Shown piece after piece: positions 7,448 through 14,915 of a stretch of 21,970 nt of DNA. The DNA comes from an uncultured Faecalibacterium sp. Its GTDB lineage: Bacteria > Bacillota > Clostridia > Oscillospirales > Ruminococcaceae. Position numbers and translations under genes: made by a program. Each line of letters begins with the position of its first letter. Within the stretch, counting starts at the first letter, position 1. The stretch is taken from contig CAKTGS010000030.1 of the NCBI GenBank assembly GCA_934561485.1, forward strand, positions 1-21,970. Direction: 5' to 3'. The notes under the pieces are model-generated. The model saw nothing but the letters and a program-made list of their open reading frames with translations, was not told the DNA's origin and made no database searches.

Positions 7448-9244
7448 TTATTTTTTGAATCCAAAGGTCGGGATCTTCTTCCAGCGCTGGCGCAGGAAGT
7501 GCGCCCCCAGCTTGGGGCGGCGGTCCCGGGTGAACAGGCCTTTTTTGTTTCCGTCCACCCGCATGGGGCCCTGCACGGTGTCGTAATCCGCAAAGTTCCA
7601 GACAAATTCTCCCACAAACCAGGGACGCTTGTCAAATTCGGCGTCCAGACGGCGGTAAAACTCCACCTGAAACTCCTCGCTGAACATCTCAGCCCCGGCG
7701 GTGTGCAGCCCGGCCACGGTGTCCGCGCCGTACTCGCTCATCATCACGGGCTTGTGCTGGGCTTCCCAGAAGTCCAGCTCCTGATTCAAACCGTAGCAGG
7801 CAGCGTCCATATCGCCGGAAAGGTTGTACCAGCCATAGTAGCGGTTGATACAGACGATATCCATGGTGCGGGTGGTGATATCCTTCGTGTAGTCGTTCTG
7901 GCAGCAGACCAGGGTGACCGGGCGGTTCTGCGGGTCCAGCTGATGCGCCAGCTCATACAGCGGGTGCCAGTAGTCGTAGGCATCCTGCGGGAAGTGCTCC
8001 AGATCCGGCTCGTTGCCAAGGCTCCACAGCACCACACAGGGGTGATTTTTGTCCCGCTGGATCATCTCTGCCAGTACCTGCCGGTGGTGCTCCGCCAGAG
8101 GGTATTCTTTGTAGGGGTTCACCTCAGCCCCGCCGCCGATGCCCACGGCAGGCGTTTCGTCCATGACAAGAACGCCTGCCTGGTCGCACAGGTCGTAGAA
8201 TTCCTCGGCATAGGGGTAGTGGCTGGTGCGCACGGCGTTGGCGTTTGCCCAGTGGATCAGGTTCACATCCTTCACGTTCAGCACCGGGTCAAAGCCGCGG
8301 CCATGGGCGGTAAAGTCCTCGTGCTTGCAAAAGCCCTTGAAATAAAGCGGCTTGCCGTTCAAAAGTACCTGTGTACCATGCACCTCAATGCTGCGCACGC
8401 CGAAGGTCTGATCGTACCGGTCGGCCCCGCAGGCAATGCGCAGGGTATAAAGATAGGGCGTGCCGGGCTTCGGCTCCCAGAGATGCACCTCCGGGATGGT
8501 CAGGGTGCCTTCTGCGCCCTCGGCACTTGCAACGGCGCTGCCGTCCGCGTCCAGCACCGTGACATGGACAGGCGCACTGCCGGTGTTTTTTACCGCGTAC
8601 TGCACCGTGCCGTCCACGGTGGGCACTACGGTCACATCTTCAATGTAATTTTTCGGGGTGGTGTAGAGCCACACCGGGCGGTGAATGCCCGCATAGTTGA
8701 AGAAATCAAAGTTGGGGCGGTTCTGGGGTGCGGCGGCGCGCTTGGCGGCTTCCACGCTGGGGATGCCTGCGTTGTCGGAGCCAAAGAAGGCCAGCTGGCC
8801 CTCCTCGTTGCCCACGGGCAGGGTGCTGTGGTTCACCCGGTTGTCGCAGGTTACGGTCAGCAGCGCGGTCTCGCCGGGGTGCAGCAGGGCGGTGACGTCT
8901 GCTTCAAAGGGGGTAAAGCCGCCCTTGTGCTGCGCAATGAGCTGGCCGTTCAGCCAGACCTTGGCCGTGTGGGTCACCGAGCCGAACCGCAGCACCACCC
9001 GCTGCCCGGCGCAGAAGGCAGGCAGGGTGACCTTGCGCTGATACCATGCCCAGCCGTAGTGGCGGCGCAGGGCGGTGGTCTGATCGTTCTGATCGTTGTA
9101 GCTGGCAGGCACCGCCAGGGGCTGAGGGTCCGGCAGCGGCTGTGCCGGGTCGAACTGGGCGGCATCCTCGCTGCCCAGCTGAAAATTCCAGATGCCGTTC
9201 AGGCTCAGCCTTAAGCGTGCTTCGTTTTGCTGTGGATAGAGCAT
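7448..9244 (-). CDS. uidA: beta-glucuronidase, glycoside hydrolase family 2
   Basis: A 598-residue enzyme that hydrolyses terminal beta-D-glucuronides; no signal peptide, so cytoplasmic. It has the GH2 order: sugar-binding jelly roll (about 1-190), immunoglobulin-like domain (about 190-285), TIM barrel (about 290-598). The catalytic acid/base is E412 in SLGNEPD and the nucleophile is E504 in SEYGAD. N566 and K568 in GNKKG form the N-x-K motif that recognises the glucuronate carboxylate and marks GUS within GH2. NRYYGWY at 467-473 is also GUS-like. The active-site loop between DETPAVG and HHRQVL is roughly ten residues shorter than in E. coli UidA, suggesting a reduced loop-1 type. The ATG at 9244 follows AGGAG by ten bases. 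It lies downstream of the transporter terminator and upstream of GH88. Confidence 0.95.
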   Translation of the reverse strand: MLYPQQNEARLRLSLNGIWNFQLGSEDAAQFDPAQPLPDPQPLAVPASYNDQNDQTTALRRHYGWAWYQRKVTLPAFCAGQRVVLRFGSVTHTAKVWLNGQLIAQHKGGFTPFEADVTALLHPGETALLTVTCDNRVNHSTLPVGNEEGQLAFFGSDNAGIPSVEAAKRAAAPQNRPNFDFFNYAGIHRPVWLYTTPKNYIEDVTVVPTVDGTVQYAVKNTGSAPVHVTVLDADGSAVASAEGAEGTLTIPEVHLWEPKPGTPYLYTLRIACGADRYDQTFGVRSIEVHGTQVLLNGKPLYFKGFCKHEDFTAHGRGFDPVLNVKDVNLIHWANANAVRTSHYPYAEEFYDLCDQAGVLVMDETPAVGIGGGAEVNPYKEYPLAEHHRQVLAEMIQRDKNHPCVVLWSLGNEPDLEHFPQDAYDYWHPLYELAHQLDPQNRPVTLVCCQNDYTKDITTRTMDIVCINRYYGWYNLSGDMDAACYGLNQELDFWEAQHKPVMMSEYGADTVAGLHTAGAEMFSEEFQVEFYRRLDAEFDKRPWFVGEFVWNFADYDTVQGPMRVDGNKKGLFTRDRRPKLGAHFLRQRWKKIPTFGFKK

Positions 9245-9271
9245 AGTGGCAGTTCTCCTAAATAAAATCCT

Positions 9272-9313
9272 CGCAGGCACGGCTTACGCCGTGCCTGCGC
9301 CCCCGAAAGGGGG
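9272..9313. other. tandem hairpins in the leader of the beta-glucuronidase gene
   Basis: A perfect 12-bp stem with a four-base loop (9272-9283 with 9288-9299) is followed at once by a CCCCC-GAAA-GGGGG hairpin (9300-9313). Read on the minus strand they lie just upstream of the GUS ribosome binding site, and ATTTTATTT follows the first stem. This could be an attenuator, a partial terminator or an mRNA-stabilising structure. On the + strand T6 follows the second hairpin. Confidence 0.6.
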
Positions 9314-9344
9314 AGTTTTTTGCGTGTGATTGTAAGATGCACAG

Positions 9345-9391
9345 AAGCTCGCCCTTTGGGAGAGCCGGAAAACCCGTTGGGGTTTGACTGC
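9345..9391. repeat. diverged single copy of the intergenic repeat unit
   Basis: A hairpin with a CTTTGGG loop (9347-9365) is followed by a second small hairpin (9369-9385) and GACTG. This is the same two-hairpin plan as the unit at 21651-21701, with much sequence drift. The 206-bp gap 9245-9450 otherwise holds the tandem hairpins, a terminator, and only a weak -10-like TACAAT on the minus strand (9329-9334). Confidence 0.42.
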
Positions 9392-9399
9392 GAAGGCTC

Positions 9400-9437
9400 A
9401 AAAAAAGCGGGGCGCGGGTCTTTCCCACGCCCCGCTT
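9400..9437 (-). terminator. rho-independent terminator after the ABC transporter operon
   Basis: On the minus strand a 13-bp GC-rich stem (9424-9436 with 9406-9418, one mismatch) with a five-base loop is followed by a run of about seven T residues, 14 bases past the permease stop. It separates the transporter genes from the beta-glucuronidase gene. Confidence 0.88.
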
Positions 9438-9450
9438 ACGGGTGATTTGT

Positions 9451-10311
9451 TTAGCCCTTGATGCCGGTGGAAGCCACACCCTGCACAAAGTATTTCTGCA
9501 GGGAGAGGAACACGATCAGCACGGGGATCAGTGCCACCACGGAGGCTGCCATGATCAGACCGTATTCTGCAGAATACTGGGTGATGAACATGCGCAGGCC
9601 GATCTGGATGGTCTTGAGCTCGGTCTTGGTCAGGTAGATCAGGGGGCCAAGGAAGTCGTTCCAGGTGTTCACGAAGGTGAAGATGGTCAGGGTGGACAGG
9701 GCCGGCAGGCTCAGCGGCAGCATGATGTGCCACCAAATGCCGTATTCGCTCAGGCCGTCAATGCGGGCGGCTTCGCACAGCTCACTGGGCACGCCCTCGT
9801 AGAACTGCTTCATCAGGAACACACCAAAGGCGCTGAACGCCTGCAGGCACATAATGGCCAGATGGGTGTTGTTCAGGTGCCAGGAGCTCATCATCATGAA
9901 CTGGGGCACCATGTAGGCCTGCCAGGGCACGGCAATGGTGGCAATGTAGCCCAGGAACAGCACGTTCTTGCCCTTGAACTGCATCTTGGCAAAGGCGTAG
10001 GCGGCAAAGGACGAGGTGAACAGCTGCAGCAGGGTGACCACAACGGTGATCTTGACCGTGTTCTTCACAAAGGTGAGCAGCGGGATCTGGGTCCAGATGT
10101 CCACGTAGTTCTGCCAGCGGGGATTTTTGGGAATCCACTGGATGGGGAAGCCGAACACGTCCTTGTTCAGTTTAAAGGACGAGGACAGCATCCACAAAAA
10201 GGGCAGCAGCATACAGGCTGTGATCACAATGAGGAAGAAATAAATCAGGAACTTGGAGATGAAATTGCGGCGCTTCTGAGAAGCGTGATCCTTGATGACG
10301 GCAGTAGACAT
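9451..10311 (-). CDS. carbohydrate ABC transporter permease, MalG/CUT1 type
   Basis: A 286-residue inner-membrane subunit of a CUT1 oligosaccharide importer. It has six expected membrane spans, the first at about 20-42 (YFFLIVITACMLLPFLW). The cytoplasmic coupling loop with EAARIDG at 180-186 and WWHIMLPLSLPAL docks on the ATPase. The N-terminal stretch SSSFKLNKDVFGFPIQW is typical of MalG/UgpE-like permeases. The start ATG at 10311 follows GGGAGG, 17 bases after the stop of the partner permease gene. Together with that permease and the binding protein it forms a complete importer except for the ATPase, which in Firmicutes is often a shared MsmK-type protein encoded elsewhere. Confidence 0.94.
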   Translation of the reverse strand: MSTAVIKDHASQKRRNFISKFLIYFFLIVITACMLLPFLWMLSSSFKLNKDVFGFPIQWIPKNPRWQNYVDIWTQIPLLTFVKNTVKITVVVTLLQLFTSSFAAYAFAKMQFKGKNVLFLGYIATIAVPWQAYMVPQFMMMSSWHLNNTHLAIMCLQAFSAFGVFLMKQFYEGVPSELCEAARIDGLSEYGIWWHIMLPLSLPALSTLTIFTFVNTWNDFLGPLIYLTKTELKTIQIGLRMFITQYSAEYGLIMAASVVALIPVLIVFLSLQKYFVQGVASTGIKG

Positions 10312-10328
10312 AACTTCTTCCTCCCTTC

Positions 10329-11258
10329 TCAGTTTTCACCCTTGGAGCCGCGGAACTGGACGATCGTCACGATCAGCACCAGCACGAACAGCACCATGGA
10401 AATGGCACTTGCATAGCCGTATTTCGGGGTGTTCACAAAGGCCACGTTGTAAATGTAGTACACCAGGGTCATGGTGGCAGTGCCGGGGCCGCCCTGGGTG
10501 ATCATGTACATCTGATCGTACACCTTGAAGCCCGAGATGGTCAGCATGATGACCACGAAGAAGGTGGTGGGGCGCAGCTGCGGCAGGGTGATGTGCCAGA
10601 ACTGCTGCCAGCGGTTGGCACCGTCCAGCTCGGCGGCCTCGTTCAGGTCCGGGTTGCAGCCCTGCAGGCCGGCCAGATAGATGACCATGTAATAGCCCAT
10701 GTTCTTCCACACGCTGAACAGAATGACCGTGATCATGGCGGTGTCCTTGCCGGCGGCCCAGCGGGGCAGGTCCTCTACCGCCACATGGAACACCTGGTTC
10801 AGCAGCATGTTGATGGGGCCCATGGCCGGGTTGAAGATCATGTTCCACACGGCGGCCACGGCCACCAGCGAAGCAACGTAGGGGAAGAACGCCACGGTGC
10901 GGAAGAAGTTGCGCAGCTTGACATTCTGATTCAGCAGCACGGCCATGGCCAGGCTGCACACCAGCGTCAGCGGCACGGTGCCAATGACATAGACGATGGT
11001 GTTTTTCAGAGCGGCCTGGAAGATCTTATCGGTGGTGAACAGCTTGATGAAGTTGTCCAGCCCGATGAACTGGATGGCGTGGCGGCCGTCCCAGGAGCAG
11101 AAGGCCAGGGCAATGGCAAACACCATGGGCACCAGCGTGAACACGCAGAAGCCGATGAAGTTGGGTGCAATGAAGGAATAGGCGATAAGAGAATCGCGGG
11201 TGGATTTTTTGAGTACTTTACGGGGAGCTTTTTGCGCTGCCGCAGTGGGACTCGCCAT
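10329..11258 (-). CDS. carbohydrate ABC transporter permease, MalF/UgpA type
   Basis: A 309-residue inner-membrane subunit of the same CUT1 importer. After a basic N-terminus the first span is at about 24-51 (YSFIAPNFIGFCVFTLVPM), a hallmark of MalF/UgpA/LacF-type permeases. The EAA coupling loop is EAAELDG at 207-213 followed by WHITLPQLRP. The ATG at 11258 is chosen because a near-perfect AAAGGAGGT lies six bases upstream; the longer open frame has no such site. Upstream lies a hairpin that may lower permease expression relative to the binding protein. The substrate is predicted from context to be a uronate-containing oligosaccharide. Confidence 0.94.
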   Translation of the reverse strand: MASPTAAAQKAPRKVLKKSTRDSLIAYSFIAPNFIGFCVFTLVPMVFAIALAFCSWDGRHAIQFIGLDNFIKLFTTDKIFQAALKNTIVYVIGTVPLTLVCSLAMAVLLNQNVKLRNFFRTVAFFPYVASLVAVAAVWNMIFNPAMGPINMLLNQVFHVAVEDLPRWAAGKDTAMITVILFSVWKNMGYYMVIYLAGLQGCNPDLNEAAELDGANRWQQFWHITLPQLRPTTFFVVIMLTISGFKVYDQMYMITQGGPGTATMTLVYYIYNVAFVNTPKYGYASAISMVLFVLVLIVTIVQFRGSKGEN

Positions 11259-11299
11259 AAAGAGACCTCCTTTCCAAGACAAGCGGTGGGTAGATTTGC

Positions 11300-11340
11300 A
11301 AAAAGAGAGCGGGGCGGGCAGCGTGCAGCCCGCCCCGCTC
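11300..11340 (-). terminator. attenuating terminator between binding-protein and permease genes
   Basis: On the minus strand a perfect 13-bp GC-rich stem (11328-11340 with 11307-11319, eight-base loop) is followed by TCTTTTT. A hairpin at this place is common in binding-protein operons and lets the binding protein be made in excess of the membrane subunits. Confidence 0.78.
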
Positions 11341-11351
11341 GGGCAAAGCTT

Positions 11352-11369
11352 TCAACGGACCTCCGTTGA
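11352..11369. other. short perfect palindrome in the SBP-permease gap
   Basis: TCAACGGA and TCCGTTGA flank a two-base centre, an 8-bp perfect inverted repeat 48 bp downstream of the binding-protein stop. It could add to mRNA 3'-end stability. No protein-binding role can be assigned from sequence alone. Confidence 0.5.
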
Positions 11370-11416
11370 GGGGGAGAAATACGATGAAGAAATGGGAGAA
11401 GAAATCCGTTCAGGGA

Positions 11417-12736
11417 TCAGCCCAGCACGGCGGGAACCTGATCGTTCATGTTCTGGATGCCTTCGTCCACGGTCTCGCTCATGGTCATGATGGCATCGTG
11501 CTCAGCATTGAGGATGGTCTCAATGTCGGATGCATACTGGGTGTAAGGCATTTCCAGGTAAACATTGCTGGTGGTCAGAGCTTCCACAGATGCGTCATCC
11601 TCGGGGAAGCCTTCGCTGCTCTTGATGATGTCGCTGGTCTCGGAAGAACCGCAGGCGGGGAAGGTGCCGGTCTTGGCGATGGCCTGTGCACCCTCTTCGG
11701 AAACACACCAGTTGATGAAGTCGGCGGCAGCATCTGCCTTGGGAGAATCTGCGTTGATGGCCAGGCTGGTCACGGTGCCCAGGGTGGAACCGGCAGGTGC
11801 ACCGGCGGGGTGCGGATACTTTGCAATGCCCCAGTTGAACTTGGTGTCGGCATCCTTCATGTAGGTCTCCAGGGTGGCGATGAACCAGCTGCCCATGTTG
11901 ACCATTGCGCACTGCTGATTTTCAAAGGCTGCGGAGTAGTGCAGAGAAGAGGTCTTGAGGTAGCCGTAGTCCATGCAGATGCCGTCCTTCTGCTGGGCAA
12001 TGACCATATCGTAGGTGTCCTTCATGAAGTCGTAGTTGCCATCAATGATGGTGTGCTTGCCGTCCAGGATGGAGAACAGGGAAGCAGCGGAACGCCAGGT
12101 GTGATAGTGGCAGCCGTACACCTTATTGTCGCCGGAGCCGCTGGTCATCTTGCGGGCCAGAGCATCGTAATCTTCCAGGGTCAGGTCGTTGGAGGGGTAA
12201 TCCACACCGGCGGCGTCAAACAGGTCCTTGTTGTAGAACAGCACCCAGAAGTCGCTGCGGAAGGGCACAGCGTAGAACTTGCCGTCATCGGCGGTCAGCT
12301 GCTCGATGGTGCCGTTGAAGTCTGCGGTGTCGCGGGTCAGCACATCGTTCATGGGCTTGAGGTAGTCCAGGTTGATCAGGTTGGCGTAACCGGGAATGTC
12401 CTTGATGGTCAGGATGTCCAGGTCGGCGCTGCCAGCCAGCTGGGTAGCCAGAACGGTCATGTAATCGCTGGAGCCAAGGTCCACCATCTCAATGGTCACG
12501 TCCTTGTGGCTTGCCATGTAGCCATCGGCCATGGCCTGCCAGTATGCGGTGGATTCCTTATCCCAGATGGCCCACTGCAGGGTGACGGGGCCGGAAGCTT
12601 CGGAAGCGGCGGTGCTGGAAGCAGCGGTAGAAGAAGCAGCAGTGGAGCTGGAAGAACCGCCGCAGGCGGTCAGGGCAGCAGCAGCGCCGCAGGCAGCGGC
12701 AGCGGTGAGGAACGAACGGCGAGAGATCTTTTTCAT
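11417..12736 (-). CDS. extracellular solute-binding lipoprotein, CUT1 family 1
   Basis: A 439-residue lipoprotein that captures oligosaccharide outside the membrane and delivers it to the two permeases downstream. The signal peptide begins MKKISRRSFL and ends in the lipobox LTAC, so C25 is the lipidated residue. A low-complexity Ser/Ala linker follows (SSTAASSTAAS), then the two-lobe binding domain from about residue 50 (VTLQWAIWDKES). Family features include FNGTIEQL, GKFYAVPFRSDFWVLFYNKDLF, and a C-terminal INWCVSEEGAQAIAKTG stretch. The SRRSFL sequence resembles a twin-arginine motif. The ATG follows AAAGGAGG by about ten bases. The gene is first in the transporter transcript, and its leader contains a strong hairpin. 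Confidence 0.95.
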   Translation of the reverse strand: MKKISRRSFLTAAAACGAAAALTACGGSSSSTAASSTAASSTAASEASGPVTLQWAIWDKESTAYWQAMADGYMASHKDVTIEMVDLGSSDYMTVLATQLAGSADLDILTIKDIPGYANLINLDYLKPMNDVLTRDTADFNGTIEQLTADDGKFYAVPFRSDFWVLFYNKDLFDAAGVDYPSNDLTLEDYDALARKMTSGSGDNKVYGCHYHTWRSAASLFSILDGKHTIIDGNYDFMKDTYDMVIAQQKDGICMDYGYLKTSSLHYSAAFENQQCAMVNMGSWFIATLETYMKDADTKFNWGIAKYPHPAGAPAGSTLGTVTSLAINADSPKADAAADFINWCVSEEGAQAIAKTGTFPACGSSETSDIIKSSEGFPEDDASVEALTTSNVYLEMPYTQYASDIETILNAEHDAIMTMSETVDEGIQNMNDQVPAVLG

Positions 12737-12771
12737 AACAGGGTGTCCTCCTTTAAAAAATTCCGATCAGG

Positions 12772-12803
12772 GGCGGCGGCACCTCGTGTTCGGTGCAGCC
12801 GCC
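12772..12803 (-). promoter_or_regulatory. hairpin in the 5' leader of the binding-protein mRNA
   Basis: A 12-bp stem with one mismatch (12772-12783 with 12792-12803) and an eight-base loop lies about 35 nt before the start codon. A TTTTTT run follows ten bases after the stem on the minus strand. It may protect the mRNA or act as an attenuator; no known riboswitch pattern was recognised. Confidence 0.55.
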
Positions 12804-12819
12804 TGCTTTTGTTGACACT

Positions 12820-12848
12820 AGAATACCGCAAACCGCCCGCGAACGGAA
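12820..12848 (-). promoter_or_regulatory. candidate promoter of the transporter operon
   Basis: On the minus strand TTCCGT (12843-12848) and TATTCT (12820-12825) are separated by 17 bp. The poor -35 box fits a promoter that needs an activator bound just upstream. The leader would be about 75 nt. Confidence 0.5.
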
Positions 12849-12861
12849 TGGAAAAACTTCG

Positions 12862-12907
12862 GGCCGGTCTGCAAAATTTTCGGCCGGTTTTAAAAAACAT
12901 GCAAAAT
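12862..12907. promoter_or_regulatory. phased direct repeats, candidate operator for the AraC-type regulator
   Basis: GGCCGGT occurs at 12862-12868 and 12882-12888, exactly 20 bp apart, and TGCAAAAT occurs at 12870-12877 and 12900-12907, 30 bp apart. Both spacings are whole helical turns, and the block sits just upstream of the weak transporter -35 box. AraC-family activators commonly bind such tandem direct sites. The rest of the 358-bp gap (12737-13094) is AT-rich, with an inverted TTACA/TGTAA pair at 12948-12961. Confidence 0.5.
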
Positions 12908-13007
12908 CTTATTCCGGAAACTGCACTTTCTCTCTTTCCTGCACAGATTACAAAATTGTAACAGTAAAAAAATGAGAAATAGTATACAAAAACATTGAAA
13001 AACTGCG

Positions 13008-13036
13008 TTGACAAAGCTTGCCAAAACCGGTACCCT
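13008..13036 (+). promoter_or_regulatory. candidate promoter of the kinase-regulator-lyase operon
   Basis: A perfect TTGACA (13008-13013) is followed after 17 bp by TACCCT (13031-13036), a weak -10 box. The leader would be about 50 nt to the kinase start. Confidence 0.55.
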
Positions 13037-13094
13037 ATTAAAGAAAGAACAAGCCCCTGCCCCGGCGGCAGACGGGCAGAAAAGGAGTGGTTTG

Positions 13095-14915
13095 ATGCAA
13101 AGGCCTCGGCACCGGTTCCCGCTGCGGCGGCAGATCGTGTGGAGTATGCGCATTTTCACCGCCCTGACTTCGCTGGCGGTGGGGGCTGCGCTGTTCATCC
13201 TCTCCAACCAGTATGTGCGCACCAACATGCTGCAGGCGGCGGAGTTCAACCTGCGGCTGGTGGTCACCTCCATCGAGACCAGTCTGGAAAGCGCCGATGC
13301 TCTTTTGAACTGGGCAGCCACCGACAGCACCCTGCGCCGCTATCTGTCCCAGACCGAGGTGAACGGCACCCAGACCATTGCTGCCTACGATGCCGCGCAG
13401 GAAAAATACTATTCCAGCCCGCTGCAGGGCAAGATCCTGCGCTTTTTTGTCACCAACGAGAACGACCGCCACCTGCAGTTCGGTGCGCTGAACAGTTCGG
13501 CAGCGCTCAACCGCACCAGCGTGCAGAAGTTTCTGCAGCAGGGCTACGGAATGCAGCTGATGCAGGACCCCCTGCTGCCGGGGCGCCCGGTCTGCCTGGC
13601 CATCAGCAGGTCCATCCGCTCCGGCAAGGGCACCGCCCACCGCGGCTCGGTGTACCTGGGGCTGGACCCCTCGCTGATCACCGACCCGGCGGCGGGCTAC
13701 TCCATGGTCCCGGGCAGTGCCCTGTACTGGGAAATGGGCAGCCGCCTGTGGCAGATCGAAAACGGCACACTGACCGAAGTGGAAAGCCCGCTGGCCGGGG
13801 TGGACTACACCCTGCGCTCCACCACCGGCAGCAGCACCTGGAAGCAATCGGCCTGGCAGGGCAGCACCCGCATCAACGGGCAGAAGTGCTTTGTGGTCAA
13901 GATCACCTTTTCCGGCCGGGGCTGCTCTTTGGTGCAGATGCTGCCGGAAAGCACCTTCCTGCAGCAGCGCGGTGTGTACCTGTGGCTGATCGTGCTGGGT
14001 GTTGCGCTGGTGTGGGCACTGAGCTTTGTGATGCAGCACTGGCTGGAATGGACCATCAGCCGCCCGGTGGATGCGCTGCAGAAGCGCATTGAAGCCGTTG
14101 GTTCCGGCGATTTTACGGCAGAACGCTCCATCGAGTGGGACAACGAGCTGGGCGACATCGGCCGGGGCATCAACAAACTGGCCGGGGATGTGAGCAGCCT
14201 GATGGACCGCCGCATTGAGGACGAGCGCCGCAAGCAGGAACTGGAATACCAGATGCTGCAGAACGAGGTGAACCCGCACTTTATTTATAATACGCTGAAC
14301 AGCATCCGCTGGATGGCCACCATCCAGCATGCACCCGGCATTGCAGAAATGGTCACCGCCTTTGCGCGGCTGACCAAGAGCATCTCCAAGGGCACCGAAA
14401 AGCTGGTGCCTCTGCAGGACGAGCTGGCCCTGCTCAACGATTATTTTACCATCCAGCAATACCGCTACGGCGGCGACCTGGAAATTGAAGTGTCCCGCAT
14501 TGAGGATGAGCGCCTGTGCCGGGACTGCAGGATCCCCCGCTTTACCCTGCAGCCGCTGGTGGAAAACGCCATCTTCCACGGGCTGGAACCCAGGGGCGGC
14601 CACGGCAGTGTGCTGCTGGACATTTCCACCGACCCCGCCAACGGCGATGTGCTGCTGCGTTTGACCGATGACGGTGTGGGAATGCCGCCGGAGGTGGCGG
14701 CCCACCTGCTGGACGAACCCACCGAGGAGGCGAAGCGACAGGACAAGTTCCGCCATGTGGGGCTGTGGAACGTGCATCGGCGCATTCAGTACGCCTTTGG
14801 CGAGGCATACGGCCTGACGGTGGAAAGCGAGGAGGGCATCGGTACGCAGGTGACCATCCGGCTGCCGTATCAGAAGAAGGAGGACGACCATGCTGCGGAT
14901 ACTGCTTGTAGATGA
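13095..14915 (+). CDS. YesM-like sensor histidine kinase
   Basis: A 606-residue membrane sensor of the YesM/LytS class that phosphorylates the AraC-type regulator encoded next. First membrane span about 15-36, an extracellular sensing region of about 255 residues, second span about 293-313, then a HAMP linker (ISRPVDALQKRI). The His_kinase block EVNPHFIYNTLNSIRW contains the phosphorylated H395. The ATPase domain shows LVENAIFHGL (N491) and DDGVGMP. The ATG at 13095 is favoured over an upstream one because AAAGGAG lies just before it and a basic stretch then a membrane span follow. It overlaps the regulator gene by 26 bases, so the two are translationally coupled. The signal is probably an oligosaccharide or the loaded binding protein (inference). 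Confidence 0.93.
   Translation: MQRPRHRFPLRRQIVWSMRIFTALTSLAVGAALFILSNQYVRTNMLQAAEFNLRLVVTSIETSLESADALLNWAATDSTLRRYLSQTEVNGTQTIAAYDAAQEKYYSSPLQGKILRFFVTNENDRHLQFGALNSSAALNRTSVQKFLQQGYGMQLMQDPLLPGRPVCLAISRSIRSGKGTAHRGSVYLGLDPSLITDPAAGYSMVPGSALYWEMGSRLWQIENGTLTEVESPLAGVDYTLRSTTGSSTWKQSAWQGSTRINGQKCFVVKITFSGRGCSLVQMLPESTFLQQRGVYLWLIVLGVALVWALSFVMQHWLEWTISRPVDALQKRIEAVGSGDFTAERSIEWDNELGDIGRGINKLAGDVSSLMDRRIEDERRKQELEYQMLQNEVNPHFIYNTLNSIRWMATIQHAPGIAEMVTAFARLTKSISKGTEKLVPLQDELALLNDYFTIQQYRYGGDLEIEVSRIEDERLCRDCRIPRFTLQPLVENAIFHGLEPRGGHGSVLLDISTDPANGDVLLRLTDDGVGMPPEVAAHLLDEPTEEAKRQDKFRHVGLWNVHRRIQYAFGEAYGLTVESEEGIGTQVTIRLPYQKKEDDHAADTACR

Noticed and set aside
4398..9214. Two very long + strand frames opposite DUF2264, GH88 and beta-glucuronidase genes.
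   Set aside because: They cross boundaries of real minus-strand genes, run through the repeat and have no recognisable domain.
9300..9320. A possible + strand terminator (CCCCC-GAAA-GGGGG then T6).
   Set aside because: No + strand gene lies upstream, so it is described as part of the leader structure of the minus-strand gene.
11366..11420. A + strand ATG with GGGGGAG-like site in the SBP-permease gap that could begin a small protein.
   Set aside because: Only the first residues look protein-like (MKKWEKK); the frame then runs antisense through the binding-protein gene.
12948..12961. Inverted repeat TTACA-AAAT-TGTAA as a possible operator.
   Set aside because: Short AT-rich arms in an AT-rich gap are likely by chance, and no matching second site was found.
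12981..12986. A second minus-strand TATACT as an alternative transporter promoter.
   Set aside because: No -35 box at a usable spacing was found, and it would create a leader of about 230 nt.
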